A DNA stretch of 64,000 nt, taken from the NCBI RefSeq assembly GCF_011397635.1, contig NC_064756.1:33532996-33596995 (forward strand). Direction: 5' to 3'. This document shows, in pieces, positions 12,106-23,400 of this stretch (positions are counted from its first letter, which is position 1; the number at the start of each line of letters is the position of its first letter). This stretch comes from Epinephelus fuscoguttatus. Taxonomy: Eukaryota > Chordata > Actinopteri > Perciformes > Serranidae. A program made the position numbers and the translations under genes. The notes under the pieces were generated by a model, which ran no database searches, was not told the origin of the DNA, and saw nothing but the letters and a program-made list of their open reading frames with translations.

Positions 12106-14284
12106 ATTCAAAGTTTTTAACTAGCCTGTGTATTTCAGGAGCATAATAGAATTCCTGAAATTCAGTTATGACTTTTGCTTTTCGTGTGCCACCCCAAGAT
12201 ATTCAGTGGACCCACCTGGCCAACCCTATGAAAAATTTCTGTTGGTGCCTCTGGACCAAACAAGAGCTGAAAGCTACTACAGTAAAGTACTACACTTATA
12301 TTCATCTTATGGACAGAAACATTACTTCAAATGACAATGACAAGACTACAATGACCACACAGATTACTTGTATCAGCTTGCAGCTGTATCTCTCTTTCAC
12401 ACTGTGCAAAATGTTTCACTATCTACTGTATATGTGGCCTTAAGTATAATTCTGCTGTTTGCTGCAGGTTATAAGCATAGGTGGCAGATAGCTTTTGCAC
12501 CAGCTGCTTTCAGCCAGCCACACAACAAGCAAAAATTGCTCCATTACTGTGTAATGCTGCGATATAGGACACAGAGTACTTGTATACAACAATGTATTTA
12601 GGAGGAAAATATGAAAACAAAACAAACACAAGTTTTTCTCCCCATCTCCATCTGAGTGCCAGCGCAGCTTTACGCTCTCCTGACATTTGTATGGCAGAGA
12701 ACTGTCAAGCCCAGACAGATGCCAAGCTTACAGATAACAAATGTAACACACATGCATGAGAACACGCACACACTCGCACAACCAGACAACACCCACTGGA
12801 CTTCAAACGCGCAGAGAGTCAAGAAATTTGAGGGCTTGGGAGGGATTCAGTTCAGATTTGATGTTTTTAATTCATGTGTAGAATTACACGTGAGACGACT
12901 TTGAATTTGCACTTTAAAGTTCCTCCTGCAGGGACAAGACAGAGCTGATAAATGGCTTCACTGCATTTTATTATTTAACTTGTCCACAACAAGCTTTTTT
13001 ACTACTTTCATGAATTTTATATGATCTATCATTTATTACGGCTGTATCTCGGGCATGAAATGACTTGGTGCTGGAGACGTCCCCCACACTGTCTCCTCTT
13101 TGTCTTAGCAGTTATTAGCTCCCGACATTACAAAAACAAGCCGAGTGAAATGTCTCATTTACAGTTTCTGAGATTTTGTCATTGTTCAGCGTTTTCTCCA
13201 TTAATGATGCAAAATGACACAAAGTACGCTGCCCTGAGGGGGGAACCTACACAGACTTCATTACAAGGTACTTTTAATTAGTCTTTGTAATTAAAAGCAG
13301 AATATTGGGTGCAGAAGGGCTGGAAGCTAAATTGATATGCCCATAAACATTTGCATGTTCATTGGTCAGGGTTAGCAACCGTCTCATTTTTACTCAGTCA
13401 GGTCCGAGGCTGCAGACTTGAACTACACAGGGATTTAAAATAAAACGTGTATGAGACCCTCCTAATTAAAAGGGAGGAGGGAGGGGGGACTGTATAATGA
13501 GAAAGTGAAAACTAGGTGTGAAGTTGGGCCATCTACATTTTTCTCTTCTATTTTTGGCCGGCCATATGCTACAGTATGTCGTCCAGAAGGGACTCATAGG
13601 ATAATACTCACCCAAAGGCATATACATTAAATGTATCTTACAGCTGTGAGGTAATTTGCAGTGTCAGGTTGAAAAGACTTTTGATGAAGGTGGTTTGTAG
13701 TTTTAATGAGTTCAATAGACTTTTTTTGTTTTTTTTTTTTAGAACTCTGTCTTCAAGAAAAAGCATTGGCATATAGTTCCTGGACAGCTTCCAGGAAGGA
13801 GAACAAGTGCTTACGGTATAGAAGAAAGCATTTCAAATCTGCTAAATTCATATGATATATGAAAACATGTGCTTTTTCGCCCATATGTTTTTTAGACCAC
13901 TTTTATCCAATGGCAAGTCTATCTAGAATCAAGATTTAAAAAAACAGACACATTCACATTGTTGTACAGCACTGACATGCACACACACGTTAAGGTTGTA
14001 CATTTTGTTTCAATAATGGGGGGGGGGGACATGTGAAACAGGGGATTTGATGGTTCTCTGCCACAAGTTTTAAGCATCAAACACTTCATTTCCTGCTTTC
14101 TGGTGGAATTTTATGCACCAATATATGTCTTTTCTGCATCAACCCATGATGATAATTTTGTCCTCCGATACTTTGTTTTTATTAGGGGTTGGAGGGGGGT
14201 CATGTCCCCTGCGTTGCCCAGAGATCTACACCTATGCCACACTTTTTCATTCACTTATACATTATAGATGTATACACATCCATG
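12106..14284. other. Intergenic, nothing recognised
   Basis: Short frames only. A poly-G run lies at 14019-14027 and a G-rich tract near 14185-14200. Confidence 0.4.
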
Positions 14285-14355
14285 TTGTTGCTGTTGTATA
14301 ATTATTTTTATTCTCAATTAATTCTTCAATGATTCTTTCGCTTAATTGCTTAATC

Positions 14356-15219
14356 TTAAAGGCGCTGTATGTAAGAATGTGGCCAAAACGGTTACTGCAC
14401 TCAAATTCAAAATACTGCTGCGAGTCGTGTCCACCCCCCCCCCCTTACAGATTTGAGGTTGCAGGACAGCGGCACGCTGGAGACTGATTTGTTTACCCGT
14501 CGCCGCATCCTTGATCTTTGGTTTTCCAGCGGACCGTTGGAACAAGTCCGGCTTCTCTGCTGCTAACACTGCTGCCGGGATACAGCTGAGGAGGAGCCGG
14601 CTGCTAATGCTATGTACCAGGACACTGCTAACTCTGCTTGCTGTGCTGCTAACGTTAGTTTCTCAAAAAAATCAGTCGGGTCAGTGACCCACCTGCACAT
14701 GGGCTACAATGTATGATCGACAATGAATAACAGTTGAAAGTATTCAAAATGTCCATCCCCGTCTAGCTATGATGCTAGTTAGCCAACTTTGGCTAAAGCT
14801 TACCTGTCGAGGAGAAGAGTAGCCACTTTGACATCCGATTTCAAATTCTTCTCCGCTTTCAACCATCTCCACCAGCATCTCCTATATAGACCCTCGCTTT
14901 TGTCTTGGCGTTTTTGGGAATCATAACGAGGTTGTTTGGGTTTAGTTGCACCGTCAGCCATTGTAGCTCAGTCGTAACTGTAACTGATGCTGAGACTCTA
15001 CTCTGTGTGACTGGTAGACGGCGGTGGGTGGTGCAACAGGCCAAAACACAAATTCAAAACATAAACATGATTTGCAGACCGTAAAAAAAAAAAAATTTTA
15101 AATGCGAATATTCTGGCCGTACTATTGTTGTCAGTGAGATCAGTATGTTATATTAACATTATTCCTTAGTCTCTGTGACATATTAGGAGGATTTTACGAC
15201 TATTTGCTTTAGATTTTAA
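14356..15219. mobile_element. TTAA-type element inserted in a hAT MITE
   Basis: TTAA lies at 14356-14359 and 15216-15219. The left end AGGCGCTGTATGTAAG is one I know from a teleost TTAA family. The expected matching right end (CTTACATA...GC) is missing, so the right terminus appears deleted or alternatively joined. A C-run lies near 14434-14446. There is no transposase. Confidence 0.5.
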
Positions 15220-15372
15220 GCTTTCCAAGAGCACAAGGTGACGTCTTCAAATGCCTTGTTTTGTCTGACCAACAGTCCAAAACTCTGAGATATTGACAGC
15301 TGACATCGATATAAAACGGAGAAAAGCAGCAAATGCTCTCATAAGAGAAGCCAAAGCTGGTGAACTGCAGCC

Positions 15373-15416
15373 TTTTTTTTCTTTCTTTCTTTTTCTTTTC
15401 TTTTTTTTTTTTTTTT
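15373..15416. repeat. T-rich (CTTT)n-like tract
   Basis: Runs of T with CTTT units. They create a spurious Lys-rich frame on the - strand. Confidence 0.85.
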
Positions 15417-15484
15417 ACTAAAAATGACTCAGAAAGATTAATAGCTTTTAGAGTCCCTGTCAATCTCTAGTCATTGCAGCTCTA

Positions 15485-16638
15485 ATATGTTTTTATAATA
15501 CGCCAATACAAATGCACTAGGACTTATCTCTTAAAGAACATCATCATGAGGGAAACAAGTGAACAGTCTACTTTTGCTTTAATTGAATTTATATGAGCCA
15601 AAACATGCAATCCGTTCTAAAAATGCAGTCTTGGGTTTGCCAGTCTGAGAGTACAAACTCATACAGTATTTGAGCTCTGCTTTGAGTTGATACGTTTTCA
15701 GTTTCATTATGCATTTCCATGGCAGTCTGCAGCTTATTTATAGGCCTCTGCTGGGTCGAGCTCTGTAATAAACACAGTACCAACACAGTTTCCCGGGTCT
15801 TTGGATATTCAGCAGTAGCACATATTTCTCTATGTCGTCCCAATGGTTTGGCCTTATTAATGTGTTTTGCCAGGTATAATAAACCAGATGGAAATCCCAA
15901 AATAGGGGCAATCTTTAAGAGGAATGGCAATAAGAAGGAAAAAACTCAGAGAATTGGGTAAGATTTATAGGCAGCTTTGCAGACCATAATAACGATGCAC
16001 TGTGCTCGGTGTGTTGGTAGAAGCAGGCAAAACTTCAGTATAAAACTTGATGCTTTTAGTAGTCCTGCTGTGTGCTGACAGCTTTTGAATGCCTTGAATA
16101 TTAATCACGTCTGCCATCTAAAGCTGTCCAGTCACATCTCGGAACATTAAATTAGAGTTAAATGACATGGAGCTTGCATGAATCATTAACCCGTAGCCTC
16201 AGAATTGCTCAAATCCGCACAACAGAAAATGGACATGCTGTAATTATCCCCTTTTTGAGCTGCCAGGTTGCATAGCTCCAGCTGGGTGTTCAAATGAATT
16301 TTATTAAATGAGACTTCTGTGTTCTGTTAAACATTGTTACTTTGCAATCTGTTACTAAATCTAGAAAAGTAGTTTGTTTTTTTTTTTCAGTGAAGGATTG
16401 TCTTTGAAAGTTTAGGATTGGTAAAGGAAGCCGAATAGCAACTTACCAGCACCTCTAATGGTCACAAACACATTTTATCTTAATGCGTACAAAAACCAAA
16501 GTGTAAAAACCATTTTACAGTGAGTTATGTGAGTGTATGAGCAATTTAATTACTAGGAACAGAACTAGGCCCAAATTATTGTTTTGAACAAGATGATGTA
16601 TTTAGATTTAGAGAGGCTGAGAAATGATTTTGTTCCCT
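15485..16638. other. Intergenic, nothing recognised
   Basis: No convincing frames or element ends. Confidence 0.4.
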
Positions 16639-16712
16639 TTGGACAGAGCCAGGCTAGCTTTTGATCCCAGTTTCAGTCTTTATGCTGAGCTAAGCTAACC
16701 AGCTGCTAGCAT
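16639..16712. repeat. Common teleost repeat fragment
   Basis: The phrases GGACAGAGCCAGGCTAGCTT and GCTGAGCTAAGCTAACCAGC belong to a repeat seen widely in teleost genomes. Its borders are not visible. Recognition only. Confidence 0.45.
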
Positions 16713-16905
16713 ATTGCCTAAACCTAACTGCCAGAGAAAATGTTGGTATTGTATGTTTCTGCAGACACGAATATGTTATAATTCTGCTGTATTATGTAAT
16801 GGATAAGTAAAAACTTTACGTTTCATCAATGCTGTGGTTAACATGTGGTTAGGTTTCAGCACAAAAGCCACTTGGTTATGGTGAGGAAAAGATCATGTTT
16901 TGAAT

Positions 16906-17745
16906 TTAAAGGAGAAGTCTGGTATTTTGCACTTTGAGCCCCATTTCTGGGTTGTTTATGATGAAATAGAGAGGTTAAGACCAAAATAGTGATGTTTGCT
17001 CATTTTCGGAAATTTGGCTTTCCCCTGCCTGGCTTAACACTGCTGCCTGTGGCCATGTGTGAACCTGTCCCTAAAACCACCCTAAACGTTAGTTTTCAAA
17101 GCCATGAAACTCACCGAGTGGTCAGTGGTGTTCATTGATGTTCTGACAAAAAATTCGTAGCAAACTGTGGTTTTCGTGATGATTCATTTGACATTTTGTG
17201 TAATCCACTGGTTTTCTATAGGAAGCCTCATTGTCCGTTGATAGTAATCTGGAAAGGGGTTGTTCACAACAAGGTTGTAGTCTTTTAGCTCAGCGAAAAT
17301 GCCAGCTGACAGTGCTGTGTGCGCTCCTGGAGGAAGAACGAGAACGAACAAAAAGTTTTGTAATAAGTCTAAACAGCTGCACAATGGATTACTCGCTTGT
17401 AAACAACCTTCGCAGTACGATGTCTTTGAACACAACCTTCTTCTTCTGCTTCTTTTCTGTGTCCCATTACATTGCAGTGGTTGTCCTGCTGGTTGGTGAC
17501 ACCCACATAGTCACCATCAAGTGAGCTGGAGTGTATAACGCCTCAGGGTCAAATGAACGATCAAGCGGAAGTTAACACACGGGTGTGAGGCAGCTGAAAA
17601 AATAGTTCCACAATCGAGATGAATAGCGAAAACACGGATGGAACACAGATTGCTACAGTTTTTTATGTCAGAACATCACGGAACACCACTGACCACTCGG
17701 TGAGTTTCATGGCTTTGAAAATGAATTACCGGACATCTCCTTTAA
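16906..17745. mobile_element. TTAA-target MITE with long subterminal inverted repeats
   Basis: TTAA at 16906-16909 and 17742-17745 flank an 832-bp unit. Its tips are inverted (AGGAGAAGTCTGGTATTTTG versus AGGAGATGTCCGGTAATTCA). A second inverted pair of about 55 bp, nearly perfect, lies at 17093-17147 and 17667-17721. The left side therefore has about 180 bp between tip and long repeat that the right side lacks. No transposase is present. Confidence 0.8.
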
Positions 17746-17799
17746 ATACACAGTTTTGGGGGGTGGCTACAATTCTAGCAGGAAAGGCTGAAATATTTC

Positions 17800-18250
17800 T
17801 GTAAAAAACACTTTTCATGGCACTATTCCTGGTTGAAAAACAGTGGTGGGTCACTAAAAACCACCAATGTTCAATGGCTAAAAAGCTGCTGGAAAAACAG
17901 TGATTGATCACCCCCCCAAAAAACAAAACAAAACAAAAAAACAATTTTTGTTGTTTGTTGGTTTTGAACAGTGGTGTGCAGCTTGGCAGGCATCTCACCT
18001 GGCTTGCACTGCCATCCACCATCCCTTTCACTTTCCAATGACAAAGTCAGCTCAAATAAAACACCACTTAAGGAACTTGGATATGATGCGTATAAAGCGT
18101 GCAAATTCAATATATTCATGGTTTGCAGAAATGTACAATGCCAACATCTTCTTCTTGTGACTGGGCTGGTAGCCTTGTATTTAACAGACAAATGTGAGAG
18201 TGGTATCAAAGTAAATAAGCGCAAGTGCCAAACTTTCCCTTTAAAACTGT
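17800..18250. repeat. Dispersed repeat, copy 1 (partner at 63.1 kb)
   Basis: Shares GTTTGCAGAAATGTACAATG and following bases, a CCATCCACC block and an AAAGTCAG block, in the same order and spacing, with 63090-63440. It ends near CTTTCCCTTTAA. No coding potential. Family not identified. Confidence 0.7.
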
Positions 18251-18674
18251 GTGACTGAAACACAACACTACAACACCAGTAATGATTAGATACTAAGTAA
18301 TGATGGAAACTGTATCTTCAAATGACACTATCTGATCAGTCAATACTGTAGTCCGGTAATCATGAACATTAACAGAGTGAGTCAATGCAAAAAGCCATCA
18401 GTTGCTTTTTGTACATGGTTCCCATCTTTGCTAAAGTTCAACAACAAGAAGGCTATTTATACTTTGGATCAGAGCTCACTGAATATGGCATTAGCGCATA
18501 CAAAAGCAACCAATCGTTACCCTTACACCTGCTTTAAAAGCATGTTTACAACTGTATTTGACTCATCTAACCTCAGACCTCTTCAATCTGAGTAGTGCTG
18601 CTGTTGTATAGCAACAAGACACTGAAATAGCATGTATTTTTTTTTTCCAACACTAGTCTCCCTCTCTGTCTCCC

Positions 18675-18705
<31 letters not shown>
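18675..18705. repeat. (TCTG)n microsatellite
   Basis: About seven uninterrupted TCTG units, with related CTCTG sequence before it. Confidence 0.95.
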
Positions 18706-20030
18706 CGATGAAATGTATGCTGATTGCAGAGCCTATAGAGAGCAAAGCAGCTGCCTCTGATAAGCTGTTCATTGTAATCTGTGCCAGGTGACAAGAAAAA
18801 AAAAGTTGCATGGAGACTTCCAGATGCATACTGTGGATCCAGCACATTTTACACAGGGTGGGAAATGAGTGTCAGGAGGTGATTGCAGGGTGATGTGGGG
18901 GAGTGAACGGGATGATAGTTCAGCCAGCCTTAATGTAAATGAGTGTAATTAGACAGACTGGATCAATGCCCCATTATGTTGCACAACACATTATTTTTGC
19001 GAGTAAATGAGAGCTATGGCATGAATGACAAACAACACAGAGTGACAGGTGTGCACGTTTTATATACATACATTTTGTCGATTGAAATCAGTGTTGTGCG
19101 CAGATAACGAGCTACTGTGTGTGTGTACAATCAAACTGTTGCAGAGCAGCAGAGGTTTGTGCCATAACACTGCTGAATGGTGATTTGATTAAAAGAGGCA
19201 GCTTTCTGGGCCTTTTCCATAAATGATACAATGTGTTAAGAATGCATCAGTTTCTATGTTGAACCAAAACATCACTTGATGAAGATAAATTCCCCTCCAG
19301 CTAATTTCCTTTTTAAAAAAAAAGTATGCAAGGGTACAAGAACTGCCTCAATTTTCAGTTCAAACTGGGGCATAATCAGCTGCACGGGCTCGAGATGAAT
19401 TTCAATGAACCTGTATTAAAACCAACATTTTCAAAACATCATGAGAAATACCTTTTTGATCTTGCATTGTAACCCCAAAGAATTTAACTAATCCACAATG
19501 GGAATTTCATCTGACAGCTACAGCAGCTGCTGGAGAAACGTCGCTTGAGTTTTTGAAAGTGTGTGACTGACATCTAGTGGAAAAAATGCATCAGGACAAA
19601 TAAGCCTGTAGTAGATAATGTTTCCTTTTTTTAATGAAGGAAATAATCACTTATAATATATAATTACATGCATCTGGTTATCAGAAAAACAGCTTTAAAA
19701 TTACTTTAAAGGTATTTCAAGAAGGGTCTGATCAGCTGTTATTCACTGAATTCAAATGATGCTACTATTTTGGAAGGAAATATAAATGCACACATCCTGG
19801 TATTGAAATATAAAAGGCTTACATCACACTTCATGAACACACAATGTACTGCACACAATCAGATGTTGATGTCTTTGAACCAACAGTAGTCAAACTGTTG
19901 AGAAGGTGGATTACCCGCTATTATCACCACCCTCTCACAGTGAAGCAGAGGTGGAGGCTGTAACTTGACCTTGCCTCTTAATGGCTGTGGGAGAATAGTG
20001 CCCCGTCCCACTGGCCCTGTTGTCCCTCTG
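18706..20030. other. Upstream flank of FBXO40
   Basis: No gene or transposon recognised. Distal muscle regulatory elements of FBXO40 could lie here, but none is asserted. Confidence 0.4.
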
Positions 20031-20036
20031 TTGTGT

Positions 20037-20046
20037 CTATTTATAA
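20037..20046 (+). promoter_or_regulatory. MEF2-like / TATA-like site upstream of FBXO40
   Basis: CTATTTATAA fits the MEF2 consensus YTA(A/T)4TAR and also contains a TATA-like core. It lies about 80 bp before a plausible donor (GTGAGA at 20119) of a non-coding first exon, and about 450 bp before the start codon. A muscle MEF2 site would suit the known muscle expression of FBXO40. The match is seen directly; its function is inferred. Confidence 0.45.
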
Positions 20047-20069
20047 TGTCCAGACACAGTGCAGAGGTT

Positions 20070-20118
20070 ATTCACGGATGCCAGTGAACACAAGGTGACA
20101 GGCACAGAGGAACAAAGG
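20070..20118 (+). other. Possible non-coding first exon of FBXO40
   Basis: Between the TATA/MEF2-like site and the donor GTGAGA at 20119 there is room for a roughly 50-nt leader exon. The acceptor at 20462 would then close a 344-bp intron. The 5' limit is only a spacing guess from the TATA-like sequence. Confidence 0.3.
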
Positions 20119-20462
20119 GTGAGATATTTTACTGTTATTGTTCCAGTCGTTCACTTTTTATTTACTAAACTGCCGATTAATTGAATCATTTTTGAATGCA
20201 TTTTGTTTAGCTGAACATCCTCTTTTATATCAATGATAATTACTTAATTTCCTTTGTATTTTAAAGTTAATTTAAAATTAAATTAATCATGCATTTATAG
20301 TCTGTACATTAGAACCATCTTTTCTATGTTTCTGTTCAGAATGAATCAGATGTGCACATTGTCGATATCTCTCTTTGTAGTAGCATCTATGTGCAGTGTT
20401 GAAATGCAGAATTGAAACGTTTCACCATGTTCTCTGACAGTGTTTTTGGCTTCTCTTCTCAG

Positions 20463-20490
20463 GCGATCATTGTATTCACAGGGCACAATG
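20463..20490 (+). other. fbxo40: 28-nt micro-exon carrying only the FBXO40 start codon
   Basis: A pyrimidine-rich tract ending in CAG at 20460-20462 is followed by 28 nt that end in ATG, then a strong donor GTAAGA at 20491. The next exon begins GTGAAGAGTAGAAAG after CTGCAG at 20648. Joined, these read Met-Val-Lys-Ser-Arg-Lys, which fits the conserved FBXO40 N-terminus. The exon therefore contributes a short leader and the initiator codon alone, with the intron in phase 0. Confidence 0.8.
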
Positions 20491-23400
20491 GTAAGAGAAT
20501 TTATTTTCACTGTTTCTCATCAGCATTTAAGATTTATAATAAAATAAAGTTCTCACATTATTAGAAAATATTATTATAGCTTTTGATTAGCCACAGACTG
20601 ACTGGATTTAGAAATATCACTTTCTATTTGTGTTAATTCTCCCTGCAGGTGAAGAGTAGAAAGATGCCTGTGGGCCATCACGAACATTGTGACAAGTGTT
20701 ACAATGCCCATTGTCAAGTCCCGGTGCAGACCTCTGTCTCATGCATGGTCATCAAGTGTCGTAAAAACTGTGGCGCCCTCCTCCACATGTGCAAGGAAGA
20801 GGAGCACCAGCTTCTGTGTCCCAATGAGATAGTCCCCTGCCTCAACGTCTCCTATGGTTGTCCTCTCACCATGCTGCGCCACAGGCTGGCCAAACACCTG
20901 GAGGTCTGTCCTGCCAGCGTGGTCTGCTGCTCTCAGGACTGGAATCGCTGGCCTATTTCAGACAAAGATCTGGCCTTCTACAAAAATGTTTCAGACAGCT
21001 CTCAAACTGAGGTAAACCTTGATGTTGCTATGGCGCTCAGGGACCAAGAGTTGTTATTTCGATCCATCAAAATGAAGAACATTTTTCCTGAGTTGATGGT
21101 GGAGGATCCTGCCCTTCAGAATGTTTCTGCCGGGGTCAACAGTCACGCAGATGAAGCAACCTGTTCTTTAGATTGTGGTGAATTTACAGAAAATGGCTGG
21201 ACAGACATGGAGGTAACAGAGCTGAGCCAAGAGGAGAGGGATGCTCTGGCAAGTAGCCGGGACATGGATGGTATTCAGAAGTACAGCTCCTGGGAGAAAA
21301 TATTCAACAAGGAGATGGAGGGATGCAAGCAAACTGTCAAAAACCTGAATAAAAAGGAGGAAAGAGGAAAGGCAAAAGAAGAGCAAGAAGCATCAAACTG
21401 TCAGAGGGAGACAAGAGACTCACACAGGAGCCAAGAGAATGCTGCTGCTGCTTCAAGCAGGGATGGTGCAACTGGCCTTGCGCCGTGGCAAGATGGGGTC
21501 CTTGAGAGGTTAAGCAAAGAATTCAATATTGGTGAATATAACATGTATCTGGTGCACAATGGGGCCATGTTGATTAACTTTGGCCAACTTGCTGCTTGCA
21601 CCCCGAGAGAAAAGGATTTTGTTTATGGGAGTCTGGAACCCATTGAGGTTAGAACGGTGCGCACATTTAATGTCCCTACAAGCTATCGAGCAAAGTGTAG
21701 ATATCTGAAGGACCCTGCACTAAAGGTCAAGACCAGCCACCAGAGTGTTGACACAGCAGATTTGGGCATGTCAGTTGAGGATCTTCCGAAGTGCGACGAG
21801 GTTAGCGCCACACTCCTGCTCTCCCTGGAAAAGGAACTGAAAGGACATATAATCTCAGAGAGTGTAGGGAGAGACGGTCTTTACGTAGATCAGGGAACAC
21901 AAACATACAACTTTGCCTCTGCTCCTTTCAAAACAGATGCGTCGCTTGCTGATGTCATTGCAGACAAACCTCATGGTCTCTATGTAGACGTCCAAGCCGA
22001 ATCTGTCACCAGAAGACACAACAAAACAAGCTCTGCCTTCAGCTACATGTGTGGCCACTTCTTCCGCCGTGATGAATACCGCTCGCATTTCAGGAACGTG
22101 CACTCTGACATACAGGCCTCTCTGAGCGGCTGGTTCCAACAACGCTGCCCCTTGGCATACCTCGGCTGTGCTTTCACCCAGACGAGGTTTCACCCTGCAG
22201 GTCACCCAGCCACAATCAAATTCTGTCAAGATGTCAGCACCTTCGTCCTCCAGCCAGACGTCTCCCCATTCCTCTGTGAAGGCGGGAAAACCGCCAGCCC
22301 TCAGAGAAATGGTGCACATAATGTGGATCCCCTGAGCAGCCTGCCCCTGGAGATCCTTCAGCACATCGCTGCTTACCTTGACAGTTTTACATTATCTCAG
22401 CTGTCCCAAGTCTCCCATCTGATGAGAGAGGTGTGTGCCACATTGTTGCAGGAGAGAGGGATGGTCTCCCTCAAGTGGGTGAAAAAGACATATTCCCATG
22501 GGGGGAGCTCCTGGAAAAGTCGGAGGAAAGCAAGTATCCTTTACATTATTTATTTATTCTTTCATTTATATCACTGACTGACTGTTACCATCCCATCCCA
22601 TATATGATTCTGATCTCAACCTTTTTAGGAAAAGTAAACACAAGGCCCAACATCTATATCAGTTTAGTATCTGGCACCATTCTGTTTACTGTCACTGGAA
22701 AATTTCAGTCATTCATACAGCCTGACAGCTGCTGCATTGTAAACACTCTCCAGACTCTCCATAGTCCTCTCTAACAATATTACAAACTGAATCACAGCCG
22801 TGTTGGCAACAGTTAATAGCTTCCCACCGAAGCAGCCGCTGGAGATGTGCTAGGTTTTTCTGTCCTTATCATAAACCAGCTGCATGTGGGGTCAGGCACC
22901 ACCAGGAAGTGTTTGGGGAGGAGATTTTTTTCATCTCTTCTGTTGCCTTAGAAGCAGTAACAAGACAGCTGAGCCAAAGTATAAGTTAGTATAGAATCCA
23001 TAAAATAAATCAACTGCAGCCCTATAGAAAGCACTTATAGATTTAGAGACAACCAGGGTAGTGGCTTACATGATTTATTTTTCCTTTATTTGACAGTTGA
23101 CAGTAGCAAGATTCTGGAAAAACAGGATTGAAGGGGATTCAAAGCAGAGATGCTGTGTTTACATTAGACGACTATGCTAGACCTTAGACCCCATGGCTTA
23201 GACCGCCAGGCCACAGGGACGCCCAGCAGTCTAGTGGTCTGAGCCTTGAGGACGCCTCCAGCTGCCTTGATTTTTGGAGATTATCTAAATCCTGTATGGA
23301 ATTGGGAGCACTGTGTACTGTATAAGGATGACATTCTAAGTGACTCAGACACATGACCACTGTGCTATGGCCATTTAAATTCATCATGTTGCTGTTGTGC

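Larger units (their letters stand above)
14285..15484. mobile_element. hAT MITE split by a TTAA element
   Basis: The right part (about 15220-15484) carries the familiar teleost hAT interior (CAAGGTGACGTCTTCAAATG, CCAACAGTCCAAAAC, GAGAAAAGCAGCAAATGC) and ends ATTGCAGCTCTA. A left-end-like AT-rich tract (TTATTCTCAATTAATTCTTC) lies at about 14309-14330. The 0.86 kb between is foreign to this family and starts TTAAAGGCGCTGTATGTAAG. The hAT assignment rests on recognised family phrases. Confidence 0.6.

Noticed and set aside
15209..15463. Lys-rich - strand frame
   Set aside because: Produced by a T-rich simple tract inside a hAT MITE.
21855..22364. 169-codon frame on the - strand
   Set aside because: It lies wholly antisense to the FBXO40 main exon and has no protein family features.
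22534..22774. Alternative end of FBXO40 by read-through past exon 2
   Set aside because: The frame continues only to a stop near 22575 and lacks the conserved C-terminal tail found intact in the exon at 24598.
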